64,000 nt of DNA from Halalkalibacter krulwichiae (GTDB lineage: Bacteria > Bacillota > Bacilli > Bacillales > Bacillaceae_D). This document shows, one piece after another, positions 1 to 9,256 of the stretch (positions are counted from its first letter, which is position 1; the number at the start of each line of letters is the position of its first letter). A program made the position numbers and the translations under genes. The DNA is taken from positions 1,261,001 through 1,325,000 of the forward strand of contig NZ_CP020814.1 of assembly GCF_002109385.1 (NCBI RefSeq), given 5' to 3'. A model generated the notes under the pieces. It was given only the letters and a program-made list of their open reading frames with translations, was not told the DNA's origin and did no database searches.

Positions 1-27
1 AACTTTGGCTGTCTTTGGAATTTTCAA
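1..27 (-). CDS. N-terminus of a gene running off the left edge
   Basis: A TTG start at 27-25 on the minus strand follows an AAGGAGAGG ribosome site at about 33-41. Only nine codons (MKIPKTAKV) are inside the window, so no function can be assigned. The good Shine-Dalgarno spacing is the only support for this being a real gene. Confidence 0.45.
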
Positions 28-391
28 AATTAACCTCTCCTTGATTATTTTATGTATGGATTGAGTTGTATTTAATCATAATCCTGTAGTAATGATACAG
101 TATATGCACAGAGAATCACTTAGGTGTTTTGTTAAGAAAGAAGCATCAATAATCAATCAGCCTACTGTCTAGATGAACAAGAGTTTGCCTGACCCACGAA
201 AAATATGGAACATTAATTCCTGCTGCTCATACATATGGTCTCGCATTTGGAAAATTTCTTAGATTTAAAATAAATCATCTGATTCAATGAAATGTAATGC
301 CTATCATCACCTATTTTTATATGTACCTCAGACGAATTCCTATACCTCCGTTACTCTTCGATCATATTGTATTTGTACGAGGTGGTGTAAA

Positions 392-1090
392 ATGTTTAAA
401 TTATATTTAGATCCTGGTCACGGGGGAGTGGACCCAGGAGCTATTGGCAATGGGATGCAGGAAAAAGAAATTACCTTAAATATTTCCCATAGCATCCGAA
501 ATCTCTTGGAAAACCATTATGAAGGCCTGCAAATTAAAATGAGTAGAACAGCAGATATTACGCGCAGCTTGAAAGAACGTACAGATGATGCGAATGCTTG
601 GGGTGCAGATTATTTTCTATCCATCCACGTTAATGCATTTAACGGTTCAGCTCATGGGTATGAAGATTATATTCATAACAGTTTGTCTGATTCATCGAGA
701 ACAGCGTTAATTCGGGACATTATGCATGAAGAAATTGTCAAAGTAAATAACTTGCATAACCGTGGTAAAAAAAAGGCCGATTTCCATGTACTGCGAGAAA
801 CCAGAATGCCCGCTTTATTAACGGAGAACGGATTTATTGATCATGCAAGCGATGCCCAAAAATTAAGAGACCCGAATTGGCGGCAAGCGGTTGCCCAAGG
901 GCATGTTAATGGGTTAGCACGCGCGTTTAATTTGAAGAGAAAATCGACTAATCTGAAAAGCAATATGGCTATTAAACGTGTAATTGTTGACGGTGTGCAA
1001 GTAGGTGCTTACGCAGAAGAAGAAAATGTGTTGAGAACTGTAAAACGCAACCTGAGAACAGCACAAAGGATTATTATTGAAAATGTGTAG
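392..1090 (+). CDS. N-acetylmuramoyl-L-alanine amidase (Amidase_3 family)
   Basis: This is a zinc amidase that cleaves the bond between MurNAc and L-Ala in peptidoglycan. I chose ATG 392, preceded by GAGGTGG, over an upstream ATG at 287 because the fold starts at once with YLDPGHGGVDPGAIG. Zinc-ligand motifs are DPGHGG (residues about 5-10), the Glu in QEKEI (about 24), SIHVNAF (about 74-80) and the catalytic Glu in LLTENGF (about 145). The last 45 residues (RVIVDGVQVGAYAEEENV...) resemble the short wall-binding tail of Bacillus endolysins (Amidase02_C type). There is no signal peptide, as in CwlC or phage lysins that act from inside. It sits upstream of ger and spoVA genes, a place where spoVA2mob transposons also carry an amidase, so a role in spores is plausible but inferred. 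Confidence 0.88.
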   Translation: MFKLYLDPGHGGVDPGAIGNGMQEKEITLNISHSIRNLLENHYEGLQIKMSRTADITRSLKERTDDANAWGADYFLSIHVNAFNGSAHGYEDYIHNSLSDSSRTALIRDIMHEEIVKVNNLHNRGKKKADFHVLRETRMPALLTENGFIDHASDAQKLRDPNWRQAVAQGHVNGLARAFNLKRKSTNLKSNMAIKRVIVDGVQVGAYAEEENVLRTVKRNLRTAQRIIIENV

Positions 1091-1173
1091 TTTCGTTGGG
1101 AAAACGGTTGCTTGACTGCGAGCACGTTAAAGTTTTATCAAAATGGATAACTAGGCTGGATGAACAAAATATA

Positions 1174-1211
1174 CGCTAAGCCTTTGATGTGACGGGCTTA
1201 GCATTTTTTTC
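1174..1211 (+). terminator. Rho-independent terminator of the amidase gene
   Basis: GCTAAGCC at 1175-1182 pairs with GGGCTTAGC at 1194-1202 and is followed by a run of seven T. Confidence 0.75.
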
Positions 1212-1338
1212 TTGCTCTAAGTTAGTCCGGCCGATATAAGCCAGGACTAGCTTAATATCAGATGAATAGAACGAAGTTGTTGAGGGAATTATAGCTCATG
1301 ATGTTTCTATTTCCAATTGTTGGATTTGAGGTGAGTTT

Positions 1339-2411
1339 TTGCCTAAGATTACTCCTATTCAGTCATACATGATTATTATGCTTTCGGTTGGATTAATGAA
1401 CCACGTGATTATTATCCCTTTACTACTCGAAGCATCAAAGCGAGATGCCTGGCTCGTAGTGCTTCTTGTTTTTGTCGCTTCACCTGTTTGGATTGGTGCT
1501 TGAACTACATCATTCAAAACACGAACAATCAACACATGAAAAAGTGGCTAGATCAGCACTTTGGAAAGTTTTTATCTGCAATCTTAGTAATTATTTATAG
1601 TTTGTTATTATGGCTCATGGGCTTTATTTCCTTAAAAGATACTCTAACATGGACAATCGCATCTTACTTGCCGCAAACACCGATACTAGTTCTTGCGGGA
1701 ACCACACTTGTTGCATGCTTCTTTGCTGCTTTTCAAGGACTCCGTACAATTGCAATTGTGAGCGGAATATTGTTGCCATTTGTTGTTATTCTAGGTCATC
1801 TTGTGGCGATTGCCAATTTTCAGTTTAAAGATTATACCCTGCTTTTTCCTTTGTTAGAAAACGGGACAACTCCATTATGGAAAGGTGTTCCTTACGTTGC
1901 CGGGGGATTGCTGGAGTTGTCTTTCTTGATGTTGCTGATTCAGCACAAATTAACAAAAAAAACAGGATTTAAAAGCTTGATGTTGATGTGCTTCATCCTT
2001 ACAGGACTTACGTTAGGACCATTAATGGGATCGATTGCTATATTTGGCCCTGATGAAGCGGCTAACCAAAGATACCCCGCTTACGCTCAATGGAGAATCG
2101 TGAGACTGGGAGAAGATGTGAAGCATGTCGATTTTTTTTCGATTTATCAGTGGCTATCCGGTACATTTATTCGTGTGTCCCTTTCTATCTATCTCTTGGG
2201 AGAATTGTGGAATTTACAAAAACGCAGATGGTTACCCGTGTTATTTGGCGCATTGGCCATGCTTGTTGCCATTTTGCTGCCGATGAGCGACATGGCTTTT
2301 CTAGACTCGTTAGGAAGATTTTATTTTCCTTCATTTTGTATCTTTACAGCAGGGACCTTGATCCTGTATATCGGTCGAATAATCATCTCAAGAATTAGCC
2401 AAAAGGAGTGA
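1339..2411 (+). pseudogene. GerB-family germinant receptor permease, frameshifted
   Basis: This encodes a spore germination permease (Spore_permease, APC superfamily) of about 358 residues in two frames. The first frame starts at TTG 1339 after GAGGTGAG and gives PKITPIQSYMIIML... with two membrane helices, ending in VWIGA then TGA at about 1501. The second frame picks up at LNYIIQNTNNQ and runs to 2411, with the expected helices and the FYFPSFCIF region near the C-terminus. Adding one base at GCTTGAAC would rejoin the frames, so the gene is one event from intact. It heads a decayed gerB-gerA-gerC set and is 9 bp from the next fragment. In an active receptor this subunit would sit in the spore inner membrane. 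Confidence 0.82.
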
Positions 2412-2420
2412 CTAGCTAGG

Positions 2421-2774
2421 ATGAATAAACTATTCCGACGAATGATAAGATTATTTGGAAATCAGGGGGCAGAAAGCAAGAGGCCAACGCCTAATACAGA
2501 GGCAACCGTCTTGCAACCACTTAATGAACAATCACTCATCCAACACTTTAAAATGTGTCAAGATGTTAAGCACCATGTTTACAAATTAAACCCTAATGAT
2601 GAACAATCGAGAATCCTGTTGCTTTATTATGAGGGTTTAAGTGACAACCAAACGTTCATTCATGAAACTGCGCTTCCTCATTTGACCCGATTTTATGAAA
2701 ACAATGGTTTTCATCATCAGGAGGAAATAGCCGATTCGAGTCAATTACAATTAGAACTCAAGTGCTGGAATTGA
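2421..2774 (+). pseudogene. GerA-family receptor subunit, N-terminal fragment
   Basis: About 115 residues match the start of GerA-type proteins: a basic leader, then LIQHFKMCQDVKHHVYKL and LLYYEGLSDNQTFIHETALPHL, which correspond to the DGLVD-like region of the N-terminal soluble domain. The rest of the protein (about 350 residues, all membrane helices) is missing. The reading frame runs directly into gerC sequence near 2760, so an internal deletion has removed most of gerA and the 5' part of gerC. No functional receptor can be made from it. Confidence 0.75.
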
Positions 2775-3576
2775 TCAACCGTTATCGTGAAATAAGATAC
2801 TTGGCCTGGCTGTTTAGTATAAGAGAGCCTCTTGAAGAAATCTTGCTGGCAACTCCATTTTTTAGATTATCGCCAAAGGCATCCATTCTTCACAATCCCG
2901 AGCAAAGTTTCAGACAGTTCTCTATCCTTGCTCCGGTCCGCCTGCAACAATTTGTACTGGACTCAAACGAAAAGGCTAGAACCAGTTATATACCGGAATT
3001 ATCGCTTCGCAAAGGTCAATGGCAGGAAAGTAATAAACCAAAAGAGCTGCTTAGATATTCAGGCGTACAAGTATATGATCTAAACAATTATTATGGACGA
3101 ATGGATCTTAAGGATTTGTCGGGAATGCCCTGGCTAAGTACTCACACGATCCGAGTACTCTTGATTTGTTTACCGAAGAGAAGCTTGCGGCTGTTCTTGT
3201 CGCAGAAAAACCCAAATATGAAGTGACTCCTATTGTGAAATTGAACAAGGCGTATTTCGATATTTCAGTAAAAGTGAAGGCGGGGATCAATGAATTGCAT
3301 ACGGACCTTACCGAAAAGGAACTCACACAAATGGCTCAGGAAAAAATAGAGGAGCAAATCCGCAAAACGTATCAAACTGCTTTTAAAGAGGGTATAGATA
3401 TTTACAATTTGGGCGAATCTTTGTATCGCAAACATCCACATCAATGGAAGAGCATTGCCACAGGAAAACAGCAACTCGTTTTAAACCAAGATTCCCTGCG
3501 CCATGTAAAGGTTGAGGTGAATATTGTTTACCCTGGAAGATATAAATTACATGAACATGGTGAATCCACCTCGTGA
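2762..3576 (+). pseudogene. Ger(x)C-family germination lipoprotein, 3' part, frameshifted
   Basis: The sequence REIRYLAWLFSIREPLEEIL ... SILHNP ... SGVQVYDLNNYYGRMDLKDLSGMPWL is typical of the middle of GerC lipoproteins. The C-terminal domain continues in another frame from about 3150 (DPSTLDLFTEEKLAAVLV...) to the stop at 3576. The lipoprotein signal and the first 80 or so residues are deleted. The last 60 bases lie inside a 181-bp repeat also found inverted at 11317-11495, so this gene end has been copied together with a transposon terminus. Confidence 0.78.
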
Positions 3577-3696
3577 TTCTGGCAAGTGAAATTATTAACT
3601 CACCTTGCTTCTTCTGCTTAGCGTTGGGGAAGCAAGGTTTTTGTTTCCCAAAAAATAGTTTAACGTTGTAAATCCGCATTTTCCTGACGGAACCCC
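3516..3696. repeat. Long inverted repeat, copy 1: gerC 3' end plus Tn3-type terminal repeat
   Basis: This 181-bp stretch occurs as its reverse complement at 11317-11495 with roughly ten differences. It contains the last codons of gerC, a short spacer, and a 38-bp Tn3-family end at 3659-3696 whose outer edge is GGGGTTCCGTCAGG read on the minus strand. The outer edge points right, so the transposon body lies to the left. Confidence 0.8.
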
Positions 3697-4440
3697 TTAG
3701 AGAAATATGTATGGTTCTTTAGTGCGTACTTAAAGACCATGAGCTATTAAATTAAGATCTTACTTAAAAAGGAACAGAGTAAATATAATCTGTTCTTTTT
3801 TAGTGTGTTAAGCAAAAAAACAAGAACCTTCCTCGTAATAAATCGAACAAATTTATAGAAACCTTACCTTCTTATTCACTGTCGACTCTTCCGTTTTATT
3901 CATAAAAGTGAGATTGTTATGTTTAATTCTACTGCAATGATTATCGGTAAATTTGGATGATCAGGATTTATGTTTAAATCTTTAGGTGTTAAAGCACGTA
4001 TATAATTTTAGGGATTACACATAGTTGACCATTTAGTTCTAAGATAGCATATTCTATACCTTTAATATCTGGATAACCCAAAGAACAAATGCTCGATAAT
4101 AATTCCGTTATAGAATAGCGAATTTGTTTTCAAGTTTTTTTGAACAATCTCTCCATTTTTTATTTAAATGGTCGGCTCCCCAAGGATCAAGCGAGATAGT
4201 GCTTCACATAGACTTAACCTAGATAGCATTATATAAAAAAATAACATAACCTTAATTGGAAAGTTTTTCATTTTTTCTCCTTTTGTAAAATCATTTCTGT
4301 ATTTTATCTCGTTTCAAATAATAATATTCATAAATTTTTTTATAATAATTTGCTACAAATATCACCAATATAATCTCATCAATATAAATTGAAGTTATCA
4401 CACTTCAAAATTCGTATTGAACCCCAAGGAGGATTTCCAA
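3697..4440. other. Non-coding spacer upstream of the spoVA operon
   Basis: About 740 bases of AT-rich DNA with no convincing gene. It holds one hairpin terminator near 3766. I looked for a sigma-G promoter (GHATR, 17-18 bp, CATNNTA) in the last 200 bases and did not find a clear one. Short open stretches near 4000-4170 look like decayed sequence. Confidence 0.5.
3766..3801 (+). terminator. Hairpin terminator
   Basis: GGAACAGA at 3771-3778 pairs with ATCTGTTCT followed by a T run. It would stop transcription arriving from the ger remnant before the spoVA operon. Confidence 0.55.
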
Positions 4441-4647
4441 ATGACAGTAGCAGCAAAAGTAAAACAAACATTAGCTGGATTAAAGAGCGCTCAGGCAAGC
4501 CTAGAAACGTTTGCACTTGAAACAGAAAATGAACAGGCAAAACAGCTTTTCCAACAAGCCGCCCAACAAACACAAGGAGTCGTTGATGGCTTGGAGCCTC
4601 GTCTTCAGCAAATTGAAGAAGAAGAGCCTCAATATAAACAAGAATAA
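4441..4647 (+). CDS. DUF1657 protein, first gene of the spoVA2mob operon
   Basis: This 68-residue helical protein starts at ATG 4441, seven bases after AAGGAGG. The residues TVAAKVKQTLAGLKSAQASLE at the start and EEEPQYKQE at the end are the family signature of DUF1657. The domain also appears as a separate gene at 7087 and as the C-terminal part of the DUF421 protein at 7311. It is the first gene of the mobile spoVA operon in the B. subtilis group. Its biochemical role is unknown. Confidence 0.85.
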   Translation: MTVAAKVKQTLAGLKSAQASLETFALETENEQAKQLFQQAAQQTQGVVDGLEPRLQQIEEEEPQYKQE

Positions 4648-4779
4648 GTTATTAGGGTGACTCAAACAAAAAAGGTCTGGTCGCATTTTTTTACAATAGT
4701 GAGCGTTATGCACAATTGTGTGTGGGCAGACTCTTTAGAGTCACCCTTTGTTATACATAACTATTATGAGAGGAGAAAA

Positions 4780-5217
4780 ATGATGAAAGGGATAATCAAC
4801 GGAATAATTGTGGTAAGCTTGTTAGCCGGTTGTCAAACATTAACAGGGACTGGATATGATGTAAGGCCAATCCAGTTATCAGAAACAGTCATTATTGATC
4901 AAGAACGCGCTGATGAAGCAAAGATAATTGTCCTCTCAATGGAAGAAGTAGTCGAAATTAAAGGTGTTTCAGATGAAGACAATATTTATTTGGCCCCAAA
5001 AGTAAAGCACTTTGACCGTTTCAGGTTAAAAAAAATTCGCAAACAAAGTCATGATGCTGTAAAAAAACGTTATCCACAGGCAACCGTTCATGTATCAACG
5101 GATCAAAAGATATTCATGGAACTTGAAAAACTAGAACAAGAGCTACAAAAAAGAACGATAAGTGAAAAACGATTAAAACAAAAATTAAAAAAGCTTGATG
5201 AAATGATGAAAGGATAA
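4780..5217 (+). CDS. YhcN/YlaJ-family sporulation lipoprotein
   Basis: I chose ATG 4780 (AGAGGAG just upstream), which gives a 145-residue lipoprotein with a short hydrophobic leader and the lipobox LLAGC, Cys at about residue 18. The C-terminal third is charged and helical (LEKLEQELQKR...KLKQKLKKLDEMM). A longer frame opens at 4657 but would bury the signal peptide. It is the second gene of the spoVA2mob-type operon, 14 bp from spoVAC. Proteins of this family are made in the forespore and placed at the inner spore membrane; the precise task is not known. Confidence 0.85.
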   Translation: MMKGIINGIIVVSLLAGCQTLTGTGYDVRPIQLSETVIIDQERADEAKIIVLSMEEVVEIKGVSDEDNIYLAPKVKHFDRFRLKKIRKQSHDAVKKRYPQATVHVSTDQKIFMELEKLEQELQKRTISEKRLKQKLKKLDEMMKG

Positions 5218-5231
5218 TGAGGTGAACATAG

Positions 5232-5711
5232 ATGTCTTCGAGTAAAAAGAAAAATGTAACTCCTGCTCAAGAAAAGTATCAGAAATTAGCGAGTAACTAC
5301 GAAAAAAAACGTCCAGTTGTTCAAAACTGTATTCGAGCTTTTTTTATTGGTGGCCTTATTTGTTTAATCGGACAAGGCTTTCATGTGTTTTATTACACTT
5401 TCTTTGATTTCACTCAACGAACTGCAGGCGATCCAACAGTAGCAACGCTAATCTTAATTTCCGTTTTATTAACTGGATTTGGAGTATATGATCGATATGC
5501 GCAATTTGCTGGTGCTGGTACGGCAGTGCCTGTCACAGGATTTGCCAATTCAATTGCATCGGCTGCTATTGAACATCGAACAGAAGGTTATGTCCTTGGT
5601 GTAGGTGGAAAAATGTTTAAACTCGCTGGATCCGTTATTGTGTTTGGTACAGTGGCAGCCTTTTTTATTGCTATTATAAAGACGATTCTCATTCAATGGG
5701 GAGGGTTGTAG
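5232..5711 (+). CDS. spoVAC: SpoVAC, dipicolinate channel subunit (mobile spoVA copy)
   Basis: This 159-residue membrane protein belongs to the SpoVAC/SpoVAEb family, which moves Ca-dipicolinate into the forespore and releases it at germination. It has a soluble head (SSSKKKNVTPAQEKYQKLASNYEKK), a helix with AFFIGGLICLIGQGF, then TLILISVLLTGFGVYDRYAQFAGAGTAVPVTGFANSIASAAIEHRTEGYVLGVGGKMFKLAGSVI, the conserved core. RBS is GAGGTG. It is followed one base later by spoVAD. Length is as in chromosomal SpoVAC (about 150). Confidence 0.95.
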   Translation: MSSSKKKNVTPAQEKYQKLASNYEKKRPVVQNCIRAFFIGGLICLIGQGFHVFYYTFFDFTQRTAGDPTVATLILISVLLTGFGVYDRYAQFAGAGTAVPVTGFANSIASAAIEHRTEGYVLGVGGKMFKLAGSVIVFGTVAAFFIAIIKTILIQWGGL

Positions 5712-5712
5712 G

Positions 5713-6729
5713 ATGCTAAGAGGCCATCAAACATGGGAATTCGAGAACCAACCAGTTATACTTTCAACCGGTACTGTTGGTGGTCCTTTTGAAGCCAAAG
5801 GTGAATTAGCCGACGATTTTGATTTATTACATGAGGATTTATGGCTTAAACAAGATTCTTATGAAAAGGCCCAAAAAGTTTTAATTGAAAAATCTATTTC
5901 GCGTGCCATTGAAAAGTCTGAATTACGAAATGAAGATATTCAATTTATGTTTGCTGGGGATTTAATTAATCAGATAACCCCTTCTAGCTTTGCCAGCAGA
6001 ACTCTCGCTATTCCTTATTTGGGTCTATTTGGTGCTTGTTCAACATCGATGGAAGGGTTAGCACTAGCGGCTTTTCTCGTGAATGCTAAAGGTGCTGAAA
6101 GAGTGGTTACGGCTGCTTCCAGTCACAATGCAGCTACCGAAAAGCAATTTCGATATCCAACTGAATATGGAGGACAGAAACCCCCTACTTCACAATGGAC
6201 CGTAACGGCTTCTGGTGCTGCTATTATTTCTAATGTTGGAGATGGTCCCGTTGTAACATCAGCTACGATAGGAAAAGTCATAGACATGGGTTTGTCAGAT
6301 CCATTTAATATGGGCGGAGCAATGGCGCCTGCTGCAGCAGATACCATCGTTGCTCATTTTAGAGATCGAAACCTTCCACCAGACCATTACGATCTTGTTG
6401 CTTCTGGGGATTTAGGTGAAATTGGCCTTCCCATTGCAAAAGACCTTCTGAAGCAGAAAGGGTTGGATTTACCAGAAGATACGTTCCAAGACTGTGGTTT
6501 GATGATTTATCGTGAAGGACAACCGGTCCTTGCTGGAGGTAGCGGTGCTGGATGTTCAGCGGCAGTAACATATGGCCATTTATTAAATCGGATGAAAAGA
6601 GGCGAACTAAATCGAATATTAATTGTAGCAACAGGAGCATTATTGTCACCTCTATCCTATCAGCAACAGGAGACGATTCCTTGTATCGCTCATGCTGTTT
6701 CAATTGAGGCAGGAGGTGGAATGACGTGA
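5713..6729 (+). CDS. spoVAD: SpoVAD, dipicolinate-binding protein
   Basis: SpoVAD is a thiolase-fold protein on the inner spore membrane that binds dipicolinic acid and works with SpoVAC and SpoVAEb. The 338-residue product has the family length. The thiolase-like nucleophile region [23 protein letters not shown] lies around residues 98-120, and [32 protein letters not shown] is the conserved second half. Its stop codon overlaps the start of the next gene (GTGA), so the two are translationally coupled. No frameshift is seen. Confidence 0.95.
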   Translation: MLRGHQTWEFENQPVILSTGTVGGPFEAKGELADDFDLLHEDLWLKQDSYEKAQKVLIEKSISRAIEKSELRNEDIQFMFAGDLINQITPSSFASRTLAIPYLGLFGACSTSMEGLALAAFLVNAKGAERVVTAASSHNAATEKQFRYPTEYGGQKPPTSQWTVTASGAAIISNVGDGPVVTSATIGKVIDMGLSDPFNMGGAMAPAAADTIVAHFRDRNLPPDHYDLVASGDLGEIGLPIAKDLLKQKGLDLPEDTFQDCGLMIYREGQPVLAGGSGAGCSAAVTYGHLLNRMKRGELNRILIVATGALLSPLSYQQQETIPCIAHAVSIEAGGGMT

Positions 6730-7076
6730 TTTTTATAACGGCATTTGTTGTTGGTGGCCTTATTTGTGTCATCGGACAAATCTTAATGGATGTATTTAAA
6801 CTAACACCAGCTCATACGATGAGTGCGCTCGTTGTATCAGGTGCTATTTTGGATGGCTTTGGATTATATGAACCATTAATCGATTTTGCTGGTGCAGGTG
6901 CGACTGTACCTATTACAAGCTTTGGTAATTCACTTGTACATGGGGCCATGGCTGAAGCGGAAGCTAATGGCTTAGTAGGTGTAATTACAGGGATTTTTGA
7001 AGTGACAAGCGCTGGGATTTCCGCAGCGATCATTTTTGGATTTATTGCTTCACTTATATTTAAACCAAAAGGATAA
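6726..7076 (+). CDS. spoVAE: SpoVAEb, channel subunit paralogous to SpoVAC
   Basis: This 116-residue integral membrane protein starts at a GTG overlapping the spoVAD stop by 4 bases; AGGAGGTGG lies seven bases before it inside spoVAD. It carries the same core as Spo[16 protein letters not shown], then [30 protein letters not shown]. Four membrane segments fit the sequence. It completes the SpoVAC-AD-AEb dipicolinate transport unit. Confidence 0.94.
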   Translation: MIFITAFVVGGLICVIGQILMDVFKLTPAHTMSALVVSGAILDGFGLYEPLIDFAGAGATVPITSFGNSLVHGAMAEAEANGLVGVITGIFEVTSAGISAAIIFGFIASLIFKPKG

Positions 7077-7086
7077 AGGAGTTGAA

Positions 7087-7296
7087 ATGATGACAGTAGG
7101 AAGTCAGGTTCAAGGATTACTTATTTCATTACAATCAATTGATGCGATCCTTTCATCACTAGCGATAAAAACGAAGGAACGTGAAGCAAGTGAAGCTTTT
7201 CATCAAGGTGCATTAAAAACCCGAAAAGTCATACAAGAAATCCAAAAAAGAAAGGGTCAAATTGAATTTGAGGAGCCACAATATCAACAAACGTAA
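7087..7296 (+). CDS. DUF1657 protein, second copy
   Basis: This 69-residue protein starts at ATG 7087 or 7090 after AAGGAG. It begins MTVGSQVQGLLISLQSIDAILSSL and ends EEPQYQQT, the same N- and C-terminal signature as the protein at 4441. It lies 10 bp after spoVAEb and 14 bp before the DUF421 gene, so it belongs to the same operon. Confidence 0.85.
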   Translation: MMTVGSQVQGLLISLQSIDAILSSLAIKTKEREASEAFHQGALKTRKVIQEIQKRKGQIEFEEPQYQQT

Positions 7297-7310
7297 AAGG
7301 AGGGATTAAC

Positions 7311-8170
7311 ATGCAAGGTTGGATTGAGGTTGCACTTCGAAGTTTCGTTGGTTTTATATTGTTAATTGCCATAGGTAGAATTTTTGTCAGAAAGCCCATT
7401 GGAGAAACATCGCAACTAGAATTTGGTCTAATTGCTGCGGTATCTATTATTTTAGCAATCGGTTCAATCCAGCTAGCGATACCGATCTCATACTTATTAG
7501 TTGCGTTACTCATTTGGGCCGGGGGACGATTGGAATTGCATTTTTCAGTCTTAAAAATGCCTCTTTCCGTTCAACCATTTTTGGGAAAGGTATTCCTATT
7601 ATGAAAGATGGAAAAATTCTTGAGGATAACATGAAAAAGCATCAGTTAACTACTGACGAATTACTCCGAAAACTTAGAGCAAAACAAGTGTTTCAGGTGG
7701 CGGATGTTGAATTTGCTGTTCTAGAAGGGAATGGTGAGTTAAATGTTCTTGTTAAAAAAGAACAACAGCCCCTTACTGCGAAAATGTTGCATCATCATGT
7801 ACCACCCGTTAAGGAACCTGAAACGGTTATTATGGATGGGAAAATCCTTCATGAACCATTGGCTACAAGAGGATTAAGTCAGGAATGGTTAAAAACGGAG
7901 TTAAAGAACATGGATGCCATTGTTGAAAATGTCTTCATGGCACAAATAGATGAATATGGTCAGTTAACAATTGATTTATTTGATGATATTCTTCAAGTAC
8001 CACAGCCAACTGAATTACCATTGCTTGAAGCAAGCATCAAAAAAGTAAATGCCGATATGGAATTGTTTGCCCTTGATACAGAAAATGTACAGGCTAAAAA
8101 AACATATAAATGGTGTGCTGAACAAATGAAACAAGTTCACGATATGGTTTCTCCCTTTATAAAATCGTAG
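7311..8170 (+). pseudogene. DUF421-DUF1657 fusion ('2Duf', YetF-like), frameshifted
   Basis: The gene encodes a protein of about 286 residues: three membrane helices (from MQGWIEVALRSFVGFILLIAIGR), the DUF421 soluble domain (GKGIPIMKDGKILEDNMKKH...LLRKLRAKQVFQVADVEFAVLE) and a C-terminal DUF1657 part (LLEASIKKVNADMELFALDTEN). In B. subtilis-group spores the equivalent 2Duf protein is the main heat-resistance factor of spoVA2mob. Here the frame changes at the G run 7521-7525; adding one G gives a continuous protein (WAGGTIGIAFFSLKNASFRS). It is either a sequencing under-call or a real knock-out. RBS is GGAGGG and the start is ATG 7311. Confidence 0.85.
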
Positions 8171-8214
8171 GTTATTATGTTGGGTTAGTAGAAGGATATA
8201 TTTCACCTTTTCGT

Positions 8215-8699
8215 GTGACGTTGGAATATGTGATTTCGTTTATTAAAGCGCTAGGTATGTTTATTGTTGGGCTTACAGCTTTCCGTTTAATGGGCAGTCA
8301 AGCCGTTGGCAGATTAACTGATTTTGATCTAGTAGTAGCAATTGCTATTGGTGCGTTAATCGCTAAACCACTATCAGACCCGGATTTAAATCTGTGGATT
8401 TCAGTGGTTGCTATTTTAGCACTCGTTATCGCCCAGATCGTTTTTAGTTGGCTCTCCCTTAAAAGTATAGCCTTTGAAAGAATCGTCGCAGGAAAGCCTA
8501 TCAAGGTGATTGAAAATGGTTCCATCATTATGAAAGGGTTACATAAAGCAAGATTAAGCAAAAATGAATTGAACGAAGAATTACGAGTAAAAGGATTTAA
8601 ATCCCCTCAGAAGTCCAACAGGTATTTTTGGAACCCAATGGTAAGATCAGTGTGTTCGAGAAATCAAACCAGGAGCTGTCAAGCAAAGATCATGTTTAA
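8215..8699 (+). pseudogene. Second DUF421 (YetF-like) membrane protein, frameshifted near the end
   Basis: A GTG start at 8215 gives three N-terminal helices (YVISFIKALGMFIVGLTAFRLMG...LVVAIAIGALIAKPL) and the DUF421 domain (GKPIKVIENGSIIMKGLHKARLSKNEL). At CCCC 8603-8606 the frame breaks; adding one C yields SEVQQVFLEPNGKISVFEKSNQELSSKDHV and a stop at 8697-8699, a normal family ending. The ribosome site is weak: AGAAGG lies about 19 bases upstream. It is the last large gene of the spoVA2mob-type operon. Confidence 0.8.
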
Positions 8700-8789
8700 T
8701 ACCTTTGCAATTCTGTATAAAATACAAAAAAACCGAAGAAAATAGGATTCTATTCTATTTACAAATTTTGATTTGGAGGAACTAGCAAC

Positions 8790-8948
8790 ATGTTAACGAA
8801 TTATGAATTCTTTGTACCTGTACGAGTAAGACATAAGCAAAAGGAATTTGATGTGGAGCAGCTTTTTAACAACCCATTGATTCATCGACAAATTAAAGGC
8901 GATAAGGTCTATATACCTTTAGATACAAAGAGATTATGGGGATATTAA
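8790..8948 (+). CDS. Small protein of unknown function (52 aa)
   Basis: ATG 8790 follows TTGGAGGA at good distance. The product MLTNYEFFVPVRVRHKQKEF... is soluble and slightly basic, with no recognisable domain. It lies 90 bp after the DUF421 gene and before the operon terminator, so it is probably co-transcribed with the spoVA operon. Confidence 0.55.
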   Translation: MLTNYEFFVPVRVRHKQKEFDVEQLFNNPLIHRQIKGDKVYIPLDTKRLWGY

Positions 8949-9007
8949 TTTTAAAAAGAGCTTTAAATAATATATTTAGGATAGATAGGTGAAATACTAG
9001 AAAATAA

Positions 9008-9049
9008 AAGGACCACACATTTTAGGATAGTCTAATATGTGTGGTCCTT
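9008..9049. terminator. Terminator of the spoVA operon
   Basis: AAGGACCACACAT (9008-9020) pairs perfectly with ATGTGTGGTCCTT (9037-9049). The T-rich tail allows it to act on the plus strand. Confidence 0.8.
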
Positions 9050-9256
9050 AATTTAATTTCTTATTGAACTAACGCGCCCTATTCTGGAATAAACAAAAAT
9101 TATTATTCGTCATATTGTATCAAACCTGTCCTTTACTATGCCAAAACCAGTTAATACGGAAAGAGGTTTTTCTAAATAAAAAACCATTATCCATATATGA
9201 TAAAAAACAAAGCAAATTAAAGACAACTTCAAAGTAGTAATACCCCTATTGTAATA

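Noticed and set aside
4300..4440. Sigma-G promoter for the spoVA operon
   Set aside because: No pair of GHATR and CATNNTA boxes with 17-18 bp spacing was found in this stretch.
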